In this document: positions 1 through 11,606 of the stretch, in pieces
How the letters are laid out: every line of letters starts with the position of its first letter
How positions within the stretch are numbered: the first letter of the stretch is position 1
Source of the DNA: Zea mays
Lineage: Eukaryota > Streptophyta > Magnoliopsida > Poales > Poaceae
Reading direction: 5' to 3'
Length of the DNA stretch: 64,000 nt
Assembly (NCBI RefSeq): GCF_902167145.1
Contig: NC_050096.1
Location: 158,223,825 to 158,287,824 of the forward strand
The notes under the pieces: generated by a model
Database searches by the model: none
Told to the model about the DNA's origin: nothing
Seen by the model: only the letters and a program-made list of their open reading frames with translations
Translations under genes and position numbers: made by a program

Positions 1-57
1 CAATCGAGTAAAATAAATGATGTATCATATATTTCTCAAATTTAAAATGAAAATGAT

Positions 58-815
58 ATGCTCAAGGATCTAGTAAAGAAGCTAAAAAGTGAAAATTTAG
101 CTTTACTAGACAAACATGATATATTGCTTGCCTCTCATGATAATTTATTAAATGATCATATAATGCTTAACATTGCTCATGATGTTATTATAGCTAGCTT
201 AAATCCTTGTGAATCTCATTCTTGCACATGTGTGAATCTAGATAATATACTATTAGTGCTAACCCCTATTGTTCTAAGGAAAGCCAGTCCTCGATTGAGC
301 AAAAATCTATAGGGAAGATTAATAGGAACAAGAAAGCCAAACAACTAAGGAGAAGACTCCTTGATCAACCTCCTTAAGATATCCACGAACATGTGGTGAA
401 GAAGCTTGAGAAGGAGAAACCACAGCACATGTCAAACTCCACAACAACAACAAGAAGAAAAAAGGTGAAACTTCAAGTATTAATGTTGTTTGCACTAATT
501 ACCATTCTATGTCTTCTAAGAGCAAAAGGGGGAGAGGAAAATGAAGATGCTTCAAGTGCAAGAAGCTGAGCCACTTCATTGCCTCACGTCCACACATGGA
601 CACTGAGAGTGAAGTAAGGAGATGCTTCACATGTAACAAGGAGGATCACATGAATATGTCATGCCCTCTCATGAAGAATTAAGCATTTGCATCCTCCACG
701 ATGACCCTAACCAAGATGAAGAATGAACAACAAGCGTCACACCAGGCTAAGAGACGCTTATGCTACAAGTGTGGTGAGCAAGGTCATCTACGTAAGGTTT
801 GTAGAAAGGGTAAAA
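58..815 (+). pseudogene. Decayed retrotransposon gag-like zinc-knuckle fragment
   Basis: An open stretch at 58-312 encodes a lysine- and leucine-rich segment followed by a His/Cys-containing patch. After several stops and frame changes, three CCHC-like knuckles follow. The first (about 549-590) has lost its last Cys. The second (623-662) and third (761-802) keep the C-x2-C-x4-H-x4-C spacing. Such knuckles bind RNA in Gag nucleocapsid regions of grass retrotransposons. The start lies before the window and the fragment stops at an LTR-like start at 816. No pol sequence follows, so whether it was Copia or Gypsy cannot be settled here. Confidence 0.6.
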
Positions 816-1985
816 TGTAATACCCAAAATTTAGAGAATATGAAATAGTCCTTTGAAATCTATAAAAAATCTATGTGATTTCTTTTCTCATTTATGCATA
901 ACAACACTATTAGGCTTGATTAAAATATCTGATAATTAAAAACATAAAGGGGACTTGCATCTCATGCTAGGTAATTTTGCTTATTGCATACTATGTGAAA
1001 ATATGGATTTGGAGTCTAAATTTGAATGAAGAGCTTGAAATAGAAAAGATAAAATAAAAGAAAAAAAGAAAAAGAAAAAGAAAAGAACATGTGCTGGGTT
1101 GAGTTCCCCACATCCAGGCCACATACTCTACACGCGCACCAGCCCAGCCAGGGGAATGTCGGCGCCGGCGTGTGGGACCCATCGGCTAGCCACACCGCTC
1201 TCGGCTACGCGTTTCAGCCCTGAGCACTCATCACTAACTCCCTAGGCCCGCTCTCCAGCCAATCACCCGACCACGCGTCCTTCTTCTTTGGGTGTCTGAA
1301 GGGGGGCGTTGTGTCAAGCCTTGTCTTCCCAAGCACCCGTATCAAGTTGTTGAGACCCCCCACACCACACGTGGCCAACTGGGTTTTGCCTGGCCGAAGA
1401 CCCCCCTTCTCCACGAGTATATATAAATCGTAGGCTCCCTCTCCTTAACCATATCCAAGTCACCGATAGCCTTAGAACACAAATTGCCAGGCATAGTCGT
1501 CCGTGTCGCGCTGCCTCGAGCTCGAAGAGAGAGAGAGAGATCGCCGCCAACGTTGCTCCTCATCTCCACCGTCGTCTGGAGCAGCAGTGTGACCAAAGAC
1601 GTTCGCGCAAGAACATCGACCGTGTACAAGGAGCCACCAAGAGCGTGATCAATCGGAGTACCCATAATTCCTCACCGACGCGAATCACCGCCACTAAATC
1701 TGCCCTGTGTCGCGGTTGGGCATCTCCACACCTTCATCTCTGGTGAGAACACCCCCTCCATTAGTCCGTGTTTGTCTCCGCTTCGATTGTGACGTTGAAT
1801 TGATGTTTCGTGCTTGGATTCACCCAGAATTTCTCATCAGCGTTCGGGGTTTCGCAATAATTATGCCATGAATCATGGACGAAGCGCATGCATGTATTAT
1901 TCGTAGTAATCACCCCCACTTGATTCGTGGGGTCTGTACCATCGTGCAACACCAGTTCATAGTGGATGTCAGGCCCTAGGTCATC
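816..1985 (+). repeat. LTR-like segment, chromovirus type, truncated
   Basis: It begins TGTAATACCC, the start shared by several Tekay-type LTRs in this window, directly after the gag-like fragment (possible target copy taaaa at 811-815). A TATA-like stretch lies at 1418-1427 and a GA-rich run near 1520. No matching end or second LTR was found. The right limit is set only by the change to another repeat near 1986, so both identity and end are tentative. The small ORFs here show no recognisable domain. Confidence 0.45.
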
Positions 1986-2793
1986 GTTGGTGAGAGCACC
2001 TAGAATGGGTGAATAGGTGATCTTGCAAAAATCAACTATAAACAAGACAAACATGGTTTATTATAAGTGTTAGTGAAAGCCAAAACCATGTTGTTGCAAG
2101 TAGAGTTGGAGAGGAGAGGAGAGGAGAAATCTTCACTTGATTATTCCTTTGTGTAGTAAACTTAGGAACGATAATATAAGTGAAATATGAGAACTCTTAG
2201 AAGACAACAATCGCAATAGAGTAAATGCACAAGAGACACGATGATTTCATCTCGTGGTTCGGCCAATGCCTACTCCACGTTGTGGTGACCTCCTTCGGTC
2301 AAGGGTTGCACTCAACCCCTCTCAAGTGATCTAAAGATCAAACTTGAGTACCACGTTGTTCTTCCTTATATCAAATCCCTTTGTGAGGAATCTCCACGAG
2401 TTGGAATCTCTCACACCTTACATGAATGATCTCAATCAAAGCACAAGAGTAAGGAGGGAGTAGAAACACACACAAAAAGTACAAGAGCAGCAACACCACA
2501 CACACAAGTAAAGGAGAGAACGTAAGAATCAAAACGACAGAGTTTCTCTCAAGAAAATGCTCAATTCTCTCTAGAATGAGTCGAAAGCGTGGTTGCGTTG
2601 AATCGGAGTTTCGGTGTGCTCTTAGTATGCTTGGGTAAATGCTCCATGCGCCTAGGGGGTCCTTTTATAGCCCCAAGGGTCAAATGAGTTGTTTCTTCTT
2701 TATTTGGAAGGCCTTGGTTGCCTTTTGTCTGTGGGTGCACCGGACTGTTCGGTGCACACCGGACAGTGAACAGTGCGCGATTTCTTTCCATCC
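1986..2793 (-). repeat. Unassigned retroelement fragment with maize-type CACCGGAC motif
   Basis: The segment has a GAGAGCACCTAGA start, a GTGGTTCGGCC block, and at 2734-2766 interlocking GGTGCACCGGAC / GTCCGGTG-like inverted motifs of the kind common in maize repeats. A TATA box on the minus strand (CTATAAAA, 2663-2670) suggests it is read right to left. No coding domain, LTR pair or TSD could be assigned. It ends where LTR H begins at 2794. Confidence 0.45.
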
Positions 2794-2831
2794 TGTCACA
2801 CCCGGTTTTAGGGAAAAACCGAATGCATAAC
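2794..2831 (-). repeat. LTR H, first part (antisense chromovirus LTR)
   Basis: The segment starts TGTCACACCCGGTTTTAG, the reverse complement of an LTR end in GGGTGTGACA, as in element G. It is cut after 38 bases by the Cassandra-like LTR and resumes at 27735. The duplicated ataac/atagc on either side of the insertion shows the two parts were contiguous. Confidence 0.75.
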
Positions 2832-3091
2832 TGTGATATCCTGGCCCCTGGGATGGTGATATCCTGGCCCAAGGCTTAATAGAATTAATAGAGTATCCAT
2901 ACCAACAAGGTGCATCTTCTTTTTCGGAAGCCTAGCTCGAAAAAACCTCCAAGTTAAGTGTGCTTGGCTTGGAGCAATTTGGGATGGGTGACCGACCGGG
3001 AAGTTTTCTCGGGTGCGCATGAGTGAGGACAAAGTGTGCACAAAAGACCCATGTTGGTCTGTTAGGACAATATATGATCCTATAGAGCTGT
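2832..3091 (+). mobile_element. Cassandra-like (5S-bearing) solo LTR, left part
   Basis: The segment begins TGTGATATCC and its right remnant (27691-27734) ends GTGTTACA, giving TG...CA ends with a 5-bp target copy (ataac 2827-2831, atagc 27735-27739). Only one LTR of about 310 bp is present, so it is a solo LTR. It contains a 5S rRNA-derived stretch. Cassandra TRIM elements are known to carry 5S sequence in their LTRs. A short direct repeat (TGATATCCTGGCCC) occurs twice at 2834-2870. Element A was later inserted at 3091/3092. Confidence 0.8.
2946..3035 (+). other. 5S rRNA-derived sequence inside Cassandra LTR
   Basis: The stretch follows the 3' two thirds of plant 5S rRNA. AAGTTAAG-GTGCTTGG is followed by GGGATGGGTGACC and GGGAAG, which correspond to the internal control region (A box to C box). 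The 5' third of 5S is missing or highly diverged and several conserved bases differ. It is therefore part of the retroelement LTR, where it may act as a pol III promoter, and not a functional ribosomal RNA gene. Confidence 0.8.
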
Positions 3092-3366
3092 TGTAATGTC
3101 CCAGTTCTTGGTTTCGAGGTTAGAAACCCTAAACTCCTAACCCCCCCTTACTCTTTCTCTTAAAGACCTAATCCCATAAGCATTTCATTCATCATATGCA
3201 TACACCATGATTGCTAGTAGCATTTCACACATAGCATTTCATTTTGGCACCTAGGAAATATAAAGGAATACAAATAAAGGATAAAAGGGATTAAGAAAAA
3301 GTAGAAGAAAAAAAAGAAAAAGGAAAAACCCCTCCCCCTCTCGGCTGGGCCGATTCCGGCCCATGC

Positions 3367-3371
<5 letters not shown>

Positions 3372-3404
<33 letters not shown>
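3372..3404. repeat. CT microsatellite in element A 5' LTR
   Basis: About 16 uninterrupted CT units. The equivalent place in the 3' LTR (near 23232) has only a few units, so it expanded after insertion or was copied unequally. Confidence 0.95.
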
Positions 3405-3412
<8 letters not shown>

Positions 3413-3804
3413 TCGTGCTTCCCCCTTCGCTCTTGGCCCACTGCGGCCCATCCTCTCACGCCGCGCCGCACTCCCCCTCCCTCGCTGACCGCTTGGCCCC
3501 ACCCGTCAGCCACTTCCTCTCTTGCGCTCGCTCTCCCTCTGCCAGTGGGGCCCAGACGTCAGCTCTCTCTCCCTCACTGTGCACAGCATCGACGCGATCC
3601 CCGCCGACCACCGTCCTCCCCCGCTCTGCCATCACATCAGTGCCAGTGGATTTAGGCACCGCTTCGTCCTCACCCACTATGCTCACACCCCCACACGACA
3701 ACCTGCCCCGAGCCGTCCTGTCCTCGGTGCTGTGCGCCATTATCACCGCCGCTGCACACCTCGCCAGTGTCCGCCATCCCCACTCCCCCTCTTCTCTAGG
3801 CGCC

Positions 3805-3812
3805 TATAAAAG
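3805..3812 (+). promoter_or_regulatory. TATA box of element A LTR
   Basis: TATAAAAG in a GC-rich setting (GGCGCC before, GGGC after), conserved in the 3' LTR at 23642-23649. This is the expected pol II promoter for the genomic RNA of element A. Confidence 0.75.
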
Positions 3813-5275
3813 GGCCGTCCCGAGCCCCTCATCTCCTCGCCCCAGCCTCAACCACTATCCTCCCCCTGAGCTTAATCAAGCTGGCACCACCGCTTCTCCC
3901 TCTGCTCCGGTGAGTTCTCCCCTCTCCGATAGCCTAATGCCAAATTAAACTAGCTCACTAGCTTCACCACTTTGTCATGAGCACGGAACACTGCATCCCC
4001 TCCCAGTCACACCCCAAGGCCTCGCTGGTGACCTCACTGTCGCTTGAGCCCCGCCACTTTGCTGTGGTCGGCCCTTTCCGAACCACTATCGGCAAAATCC
4101 TCCCCACCACCGTGACCCCCTACCCCTGCCCATGCTAGGCCACTGCCCTGACCACCAAGAACCGGGTCACCGGCGGAGAACCACCGTCGAGCTCTGGCGA
4201 CCGGTTCTTTTCCCCGGGCGAACCCCCATCTCTTCCCCCCTAACACCATTTCTCCCCTCCCCCTCGCTGGTGCTTGGGCCCGCGCCCACGACGTTGTCTC
4301 CGCGCCGCGCCCGTTGGTGGGCCGAGATGGGCCGGCTGCCCGCGCGGCTGCGCGCGCGGGCGCTCTGCTTGGGCCAAAATTCCCTCCCCCGGCCTAGTTA
4401 ACCAGGAAATCCTTTATCTTTTTTCTTTTCCCTTCTTTATCCCCTTTTATAATATAATCTTTATATGTTGATAATTTATGCACCAAAAATAACCCTAACA
4501 TTTTCTTAGGTCACAAAATAATGATGATTATGATCTTGACATTATTAGCCAACAATGTTTGATGTATTGTTTATTGTCTGTTTTTGCAAGGCGAAGAGGG
4601 GGTCTGACCCTCCAGAAAACGTAGCTCCAGAAGAAGGGCAGGAGCCTGACCTCCCGGACATAGAGCTTTCATGCCAAGAGAGCTTCAATGAAGGCAAGTC
4701 CATTCTACCCTTGATGCATAAATTACCTACTCTTTCTACCTCTACCTAAGCCAGGATATGGGTTGGGTTCTATGCATTGTGAGCCGAGTGATAACCTGCA
4801 TTAAAGAATATCTTTTGGGTACAAAAATGTGGGTTGAGGCAATGGTTTTTCTAAAAAGATAAATGTTTTCAAAAGGTATATGATGAAGGGTATTCACCCT
4901 AATCACCAACTGAGTGGGATGATCAGGGACTCCCTGGTTTAGGGGAGGGCCTAAGGTGTTGGCTCAGCCGGGTTAGGTGTGAGCATGAAGGATTGTCCCC
5001 TCATTTAAGGACCGGTTTGTCATCCTTCACTACCTATACTCATGACAAGTATAACCACTTGAGACTGTATGGGCAGTCACTCAATATGAACTTGCACGGT
5101 CTGAACCCCCGGATTATGACTGCTGGGGAGCACCGGGAGGATAAGGAAGGGGAATGTTTTGTCCGGTTTGGACATGGTGGTGGCCTTGTTCCTTCTGGTA
5201 TAATCGTTAAGGTAAAGACGTGCAAGGAAGGAAAGAGCTTCGGTGTCGGATCTCATGGCAGTGATATCGCAGAGC

Positions 5276-5335
5276 CGGACTAGTGGGTAAAGTGTACCCC
5301 TCTGCGCAGAGTTTAAAATCTATTCGAATAGTCCG
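5276..5335 (+). promoter_or_regulatory. Conserved leader stem-loop, element A 5' LTR
   Basis: The arms CGGACTA (5276-5282) and TAGTCCG (5329-5335) pair perfectly. They enclose GTGGGTAAAG and the palindrome CTCTGCGCAGAG. Elements E, G and H have the same order of blocks in the coding sense, with different but mostly pairing arms. It lies about 570 bases before the LTR end, so it would be in the transcript leader. Its function is unknown. Confidence 0.6.
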
Positions 5336-5902
5336 TGTCCACTGGTATGGACGAGTATGGTGTGGTATGACAATTAGTGTTTTTGTCTTCACAAAAAGGG
5401 GAAGGTGTGTGTGGGTGTTTTTGGAAATAAAAGCAATGCCACAGGAGCGGGAAGCTCAGTGGTGGTTGAGTGTGAAAATGTGCCACTCCTCTCTTTTGGG
5501 TATAACATCAAAGTATTGCCTTTCTCTGAAAAGAAAAGAGTGACTTCAACTCCACCATATCATGCATGTACCATATAGGTCTCTCCCTCTTTACGGGTGG
5601 GATGGGCTTGCGGAATACATAAAGTATTCACCTAGATTTATTTATGTTTTTCAGCTACCAAAGACTTCCTTTCTGCTATGTTCGACTAGAAGGGGGTTGT
5701 GTCTGCACCTAGTCTACCTGTGGCTTGGGCTAGATTTCCTTCCACTGTGCTATGTTTCCAGGCTCGCTAGAGCTTGCATTTTGGTATTGTAATAACTATT
5801 ATTAGATACTTTGTACTAATTAAAGAAATGAATGTGTTTACTAGCCTCCCGGGACTAGTAATTGTATCACATTTGAGTCCCAAAGGATCGGGACGCTTTA
5901 GG

Positions 5903-5915
5903 TGGTATCAGAGCC
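5903..5915 (+). other. Primer binding site of element A (initiator tRNA-Met)
   Basis: TGGTATCAGAGCC begins two bases after the 5' LTR. It is complementary to the 3' end of plant initiator tRNA-Met, the usual primer for Tekay-type elements. Confidence 0.9.
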
Positions 5916-6040
5916 ATAGGACTGTCCGTAGACCGCAGCCCTGACCTAAAAAGCTTTCTTTAAAAGAAAAACCTCTCAACTTATTAAAGAACCTTCTCTC
6001 CTTTCCCCGATATTAACAACCCTTCTTCTCTTGCTACCAG

Positions 6041-6874
6041 ATGGAGGGCACCTTTGTCCTTATGACATCCTATTGCTCAGAGGTGGAAGGATTTCCTCAC
6101 CTTCTTCGGAGTTTCATGCTTCGCATGGGGATCCGCAAGAAACTGGAGTATGTCTAGAAGGAATACCGCGAGAATGGAGTCGATAAGTGCTCTATGGCAG
6201 TCTACCTGGGAGAAAGCCGAAGCTACCCAAATCACCCTCCCTTTCAGATCACCGCTACTGGCCACCGCTTCCCAGACACCTGCCAGAATGCTGCCCAAAA
6301 AGCCCTTCGCCAACTATGCCAAAATTACAGCAGAGAAGTCTTCAAGACACCCCTCCGCTACTTTCCACCTAGCAACAAAAATAACCCTACCTGGAGGAAA
6401 ATACTCCAGGCATTGTCAGGGAGAGATAATAATGAAGATGACTCTACCGTAATATACATGGCCGGATATCTCCACACCCTTGACAACCACTTTGATGACC
6501 TTTTCTCCCACTGCACCCACCTAAACTCCTGGGTGGAAAGCCTAGAGCAGCAAATCAAGGAATTGAAGGAAGAAAAGGTAGCTCTTCAAGACAGTCTCGA
6601 GATGGCAGAAGGCGAGGAAGCCAACACTCGTGAGGCATACCGAACCCTGAAGATGGACTATGCTAGGAGGCTGAAGAAGCTCGCCCCCGTCAAGAAGATC
6701 ATGAAGCATTTCAAAAGCCAAGGATGCAAGACTGACCCAAAGGAAGAAGCCCCGCCAACACTGCCTTCCCTAGGGATAGAGAACCTTTCTGACGTCGAGG
6801 AACTGTCCCTAGCTAGCCTTGATGATCTTCTCAAGGAGTTTGGGGACACATTGGTAGAAAACGATCGTGCGTAG
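6041..6874 (+). pseudogene. Element A extra ORF upstream of gag, unknown function
   Basis: An ATG at 6041 opens a 277-codon frame broken by one TAG (6155-6157). The protein has a mixed N-terminal half, then from about residue 150 a charged, heptad-like stretch rich in E, K and L that suggests a coiled coil, and an acidic tail. I recognise no catalytic motif. It sits between the primer site and gag, the place where chromoviruses of grasses sometimes carry an accessory ORF. Element G has a different, unrelated-looking ORF in the same place. It could also be an N-terminal Gag extension; about 110 bases of non-coding DNA separate it from gag. Confidence 0.6.
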
Positions 6875-6984
6875 TGTAATCTGTGGTGGTTGTTATGCTT
6901 GTAATGAACTGGAGTGCTGAATAAAACAACATGTTTGCAAAAAATGACATATGCATAGTAGTAATCCTTTCTCCCCTCTAGCAG

Positions 6985-7970
6985 ATGGCCTCGGATAAAA
7001 CCACACCTACCGCCTTAGGAATTGGAGCAAGGACTCCCCTAGGTATCGAAGGAGAGGATGGTGGAGAAGGGAGTGAGACCCACCTCCCTGTACCTCCGGA
7101 GATGACACTAGACCTACCCCAAGTTCTAGCCAACCAGACTCGACTCATTGAGGTATTCACTAGAAGCCTCTCGAACCAGCGCCCAATTGGAGGAAGACTT
7201 CAGGATAGAATGGGAGAGTTTCTAAGGCTCAAGCCTCCCACGTTCGCTGGATCTAGCAACCCGCTCGATGCTGATGATTGGCTGTGCACAGTGAAGAGGA
7301 AGCTAGAAGCCATTGGATGCCCTAAAAATCAGCGGTTCACCTAGCTGCCCACCAGCTCTCCGGGATGGCTCTATCCTAGTGGGACACCTTCAGCGCTACA
7401 GTAAGAGATGCTACCTGGACAGAGTTTGAGACTGCTTTCCGAGAGCATCATGTGCCATTGGGAATCGTCCAGCTCAAGGAGGAGGAATTTCGGGAGTTAA
7501 CTCAAGGAGGGTGATCCGTTAGTGAATACATCCATAAATTCACAGAACTTGCTCGTTATGCACCCAATGACGTTAGCACAGAAGCCAAGAAGATGGCCCG
7601 TTTCTTGAAAGGGTTAAGACCAGAACTCAAGACCATCCTTGCCAGCCAAGACTTCCTCAGTTTCTCGCACCTCTCGAACAAGGCCATCCAGATGGAAAGA
7701 GCATGAGAATAAGAAAAAGGCCACCTCAAGAGAAAGTTTCAGATTCTCCGAGCCCAACAGCAGAACATGCATAAGAGGGTTTGATCTTTTGGGTTCCCTT
7801 CCAAGGGTTCGAACCTCAGCAAGCCAGCAGGATTCGCTCCGTCACGTTTCAACCAGCCTGGTCAAAGTTCCTTCCACACCTAGTCTGTTGCAAGCAGCCA
7901 ACCTCCAACCAATGCTTGTTGGCAATATGGAGACCCTGGTCACTTCAAGAATAATTGTCCGCACCTAACA
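6985..7970 (+). pseudogene. gag: Element A gag (broken)
   Basis: From the ATG at 6985, an open stretch to 7344 carries a negatively charged N-terminus, a PTFAG...DADDWL block and the start of the retrotransposon Gag core. A frameshift near 7340 moves the continuation (EFETAFREHHVP, then RFLKGLRPEL) to another frame, with a TAG near 7378 and a TGA near 7514. A Cys/His nucleocapsid remnant lies near 7910-7960. Gag forms the virus-like particle and binds genomic RNA; this copy cannot make it. The boundary to the protease region near 7970 is approximate. Confidence 0.8.
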
Positions 7971-7994
7971 TTCGTACCTGCCTACTCCAACTCG

Positions 7995-8845
7995 GTGAAT
8001 GGCCCCAAGAATGTTACGACACCCGCCTCCAAGGCACCCTCCACCAGCAGCCAGTTAAGAAAGACTCAGTTCCACGCCCGGGCTCGAGTGAACCACGTCC
8101 ACACCCAAGAAGCTCAACAAGCCCCTGGAGTAGTAATCAGTTCATTCCTAGTCGAATTTACCCTTGCTGATGTACTTTTTGATTCTAGAGCATCTCATTC
8201 TTTCATCGCCACTAGTTTTGTGGAAAAGCATGGCATCCCCACTACACCATTAGAAGTCCATCTGGTCACCCGGACCCTAGGGTCAGACCTTCTATGCCAC
8301 CTCAAATGCTGCCAAGTCAGAATTCTTTTAAGTGGGGTAGTATTCCTGGCAGACTTAGTCATACTACCATCCCACAGAATTGATGTAATCCTAGGAATGG
8401 ATTGGTTGTCCTGGCACAATGGCATTATAGACTGTGTAGATAAGACTATTATTCTCACCGACCACCAGGGAAAATCAGTTTCGTGTAAAGCTCAGCCGCC
8501 AACCCAAGATCCAATGGTGTTCAGCCTAGCAGCAGAAGGCATATATGTGGTAGAAGAATTGATGGATGTATTTCCTAAAGAGTTGCCAGGAATGCCTCCA
8601 GAAAGAGAAGTAGAATTCTACATTGACCTCCCAGGCACCGCACCAATCGCAAAGAGACCGTACCACATGACACCCATAGAATTGGCAGAACTGAAGTTTT
8701 AGATCGCCGAACTTCAACAGAAAGGGTTTATTCGTCCTATCTCATCACCTTGGGGAGCACCAGTATTGTTTGTCACAAAAAGGATGTAAGCATGAGAATG
8801 TGTATTGATTACAAATCCTTAAATGAAGTCACAATCAAGAACAAG
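7995..8845 (+). pseudogene. pol: Element A protease and RT N-terminus, split by element B
   Basis: The open frame 7995-8702 contains an aspartic protease domain whose active-site triplet reads D-S-R where D-S/T-G is expected, so the key Gly is lost. A GMDWL block follows, then the linker [13 protein letters not shown] that leads into RT. A TAG at 8700-8702 is followed by the RT start (SSPWGAPVLFV, a one-base frame change, then CIDYKSLNE). The coding sequence stops at ACAAG (8841-8845), the target copy of element B, and resumes at 20344. Confidence 0.85.
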
Positions 8846-9323
8846 TGTTGGCACTTGCTCTCAGTTGCAAGAGGATCCAACAAGGGTGAACAGTGACGTT
8901 AACAGGGTTCTCGCGCAAGATGGCAAAAGCTCTGTTAATCCAGCCTCTCAAGGGCACTGTGCAGGGGTATTTATAGGTATCTGCGTGCCCAGCGTCTCGT
9001 GTTAAGGATGCATGTGCCCTCAGACACCTAGGTTATCCCCAGAATATTCCCATAAAGTGGGGTTACAGACTGTAATTACAGAGGCGCCTTTACAAATTAG
9101 GCCCGTAACACACAGAGGCCACGCAGGGCCTGTTACAATGGGCCAGATCACACGTGGGCCTCCCTGCTGGACGAGGCCGCACGGAGAGATGACCTCGTCA
9201 CAGGTCTTCGTCCGATGTCGTATGGAGCGAAGGGTGTCCCTGCCCGTTGTCTTGTCTCCGTTGGGCCAACGGCCACGACGAAGGCCTCTAGCGAAGGGTG
9301 GCGTCTTCGCCTTCGCCCCAACA
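8846..9323 (-). repeat. Element B 3' LTR (left copy)
   Basis: 478 bp, with a minus-strand TATA box (CTATAAATA; plus-strand tatttata at 8969-8976). Followed by a purine tract on the minus strand (GGAGGGCAAA, within 9324-9335) that fits the polypurine tract. Confidence 0.93.
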
Positions 9324-9490
9324 TTTGCCCTCCGAGGGACCAGTTCGACTAAGTCATCTGGTGCCGAAGACGTCGCTAGATGGTGGAGATGCTGCCCTCG
9401 CTCGAAGTGGTTCCACGGGGTTTTTTGACATGACCGTTGATTGACACCGTACTGTTGGACTGCAGGTTTCCCGAAGCGCCGCGCCCTGTG

Positions 9491-9499
9491 TATAAAAGG
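9491..9499 (+). promoter_or_regulatory. TATA box of element B antisense gene
   Basis: TATAAAAGG lies in a GC-rich stretch on the plus strand, about 168 bases before the ATG at 9659 and opposite to the gag-pol promoter. Element D has a TATA box in the matching place, which argues that the antisense gene has its own promoter. Confidence 0.65.
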
Positions 9500-11375
9500 G
9501 GCGGGGGGCAGCGCGTTTTGAACTTCACTTTCCGCGCTCCGTGAAAACCCTAGCCGCCTTTTCCACCGTCTTGCTGCTCGTCTGCCCTCCTTGCTCTTGT
9601 TCGCCGGAGATCTGGCTCGAGTGAAGCAGACCGCCGGCGCCGCCGACGGTACGTAACGATGCCGACCTCTTCTTCTTCCGCTACCGCTACGCCGCCGGCC
9701 GACGCGTCGTCTGAGGAAACACTGAGTACTTTGGCGGCGGAGGAGTTGCGCGCCGGCGATACGGTGGATTTTGGTGTGTCGCGGATGTCGTCGGTCCGCG
9801 TGCAAGATATGCAGTGGCTGGGTTACTTTGGCGGCGGAGTCGCTCGTGTCCCGGGGACGGAGGAAGTCCCCGAGCCGGAAGGCGAGTTGGTTGTGTTCGA
9901 GGCGTTCTTCGCCGCCGGTCTCCGCCTGCCTGCGCACCGATTTGTTGGAGAGGTCCTGCGCAGATTTAACGTTCAGATCCATCAGTTGACTCCGAATGCC
10001 GTGGTGGCTCTGTCGAAGTATGTCTGGGCGACGACTTTGTACGGCGGACGGCCATCAGTCAAAGTCTTCGCGAAGTACTATTGCCTGCACTGGCAGAAGA
10101 GGATGATTGGGGATGAAGTTGCCCAGTTTGGGTCCTGTACATTTACGCCGAAGACCGGCAAGACCACGATGGAGGTGGTGGAGTTGGTTCCCTGCGCCCG
10201 CAACAAGTGGGGCAATTAGCAATATTTTTGGTTCTACGTCGCGGAGGGTACCATCGAAGACCATCCGGGGCTCCCCGTGTCCGAGATGTGCTCGCATTTC
10301 TACTCAGCATACCCGCCTTTTGAAGTGGCGGAGGAGGATGCGGACGAAGGGGCCCTTCGGTGCGCCGCCGGCCTGAGCAGTGGACGCGATTTGGTTGAGG
10401 AATTTATTGCGTACGAGGTATGGCCTTTGGCGCATGGCTGGGCGTTGGGCGAAGTGTGCCCTCGCCGGATGCCTTCCCATGGTGGGAAACTGGTGCGAAG
10501 TCCTATCTTCGCGCTGGATCTGCATAGCCGCGATCCGGCCGCCTTTGTGCGTGAGGCGGAGGATGGGTCGGTGCGGATCGTTGGTCGGTACGTGCCGAGG
10601 ACAAAGGGCCAGCGTAGCTGGGATATCCGCGGGTCGAATGACCGTTTGAACAGGGTTTTTGAATTGAATCGACTGCTGTATGGCGGTTATCCCGGCCAGG
10701 ATGATGTGGATCGTCGCGGGAAGAAACCGGTGGTAGAGTCTGGAGACGACCCCGCGCCGGCGGCCGCCCCGTCCTCTAAGAAGAGGAAACTAGGTACTGC
10801 TATGGGAGGACTTGGGGTTTCCGATGGTTTTGCTAGAGAATTGATGAGGACATGCGCGGCCCCGGGGGGAAGGATGTCTTCGCCCGAGCTCTGGGAGTCT
10901 TCGGCGTGGATGCTGAGGGTTACCGGGGGTTGGTGGCCTAGGAATGTTCCTATCCCTCGCGCGGCCGGCGAAGACTTTTTTACATCTCGCATGGTTCGTG
11001 AGTGGAAAGTGTTTCCTTACGGGCAGAATATTGCTGCTGTTGTGTCGGCAGTGATGGACAAGGATCGCCAGGGAGCTGCACAGAAGCGCCAGGCGATCGT
11101 CAGGCTTCATGAAGCCAGGCCGAAGAGGCAGCGGGGGGCTGCGAAGGCTACTGCCCCCGGCGGAGGCCAGCCGCCGCTGGCGGCGAAGTCGGCCGTCCCT
11201 GCATCCAGCGGGGCACCGGAGGCTGTGGCTGCCGCCGGTGGTTCCAAGGCTGCGAAGGCTGCACCGGCGTCCGGCAGGGTGCCGGAGGCCGTGAAGGCGG
11301 CCCGGGGGTTGCCGCCGCCGGGCAAGCGCGTCGCCGACTTCGCCACCGATATTTGTGTGGATGACTATCTTGTTG

Positions 11376-11421
11376 GTAAGTCGCTGGCTCGTTGTTTTTT
11401 TAATTTGTTGATACGTCGCAG
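11376..11421 (+). other. Putative intron 1 of element B antisense gene
   Basis: GTAAGT...CGCAG, 46 bp, phase 1. Reading across it restores an open frame, whereas reading through hits a stop at 11512. It is shorter than normal plant introns, so part may have been deleted or splicing may be inefficient. Confidence 0.5.
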
Positions 11422-11606
11422 GGTCGGACGAAGGCCAACTTGTCGTTGTTCCGCCTGCCGCGGCGACCACGGCGGCTGCCGTAGTGCCGAAGGCGAAGGG
11501 TGGTGCTCTTAGTGCTGGCGGCGAGATGCCGGCACTTGCTGCTGTCAGGGACGAGGCGGGCGCTGTGTCCCGCCGGCTGAAGGAGATGAAGGAGGCACTA
11601 AGTCAG

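Larger units (their letters stand above)
3092..5900 (+). repeat. Element A 5' LTR
   Basis: This is a 2.8-kb LTR. The TATA box (TATAAAAG) is at 3805-3812, matched at 23642-23649 in the 3' copy. A CT microsatellite (3372-3404) is expanded here and almost absent from the 3' copy. A segment of about 300 bp (roughly 4834-5131) is missing from the 3' copy. The conserved stem-loop lies at 5276-5335. The LTR ends three bases before the primer binding site. Confidence 0.9.

Noticed and set aside
1761..2054. Minus-strand 97-codon ORF with protein-like composition
   Set aside because: It spans the border of two repeats, has no start context or known motif, and its upstream end is non-coding. Probably chance.
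2946..3035. Functional 5S rRNA gene
   Set aside because: The 5' third is absent and conserved bases are changed; it is part of a Cassandra-type LTR.
3415..3948. Plus-strand 177-codon Ser/Pro-rich ORF in the A LTR (also 23225-23788)
   Set aside because: It lies around the LTR TATA box in a C-rich segment. The two LTR copies keep length by low stop density, and there is no domain.
9020..9982. Minus-strand 320-codon ORF across the B LTR and antisense-gene start
   Set aside because: It is the reverse reading of a GC-rich coding start and LTR, with no motif. Low stop frequency on the opposite strand explains it.
10790..11470. Minus-strand 226-codon ORF opposite the B antisense gene
   Set aside because: Mirror reading of Ala/Pro-rich GC-rich codons; no domain.
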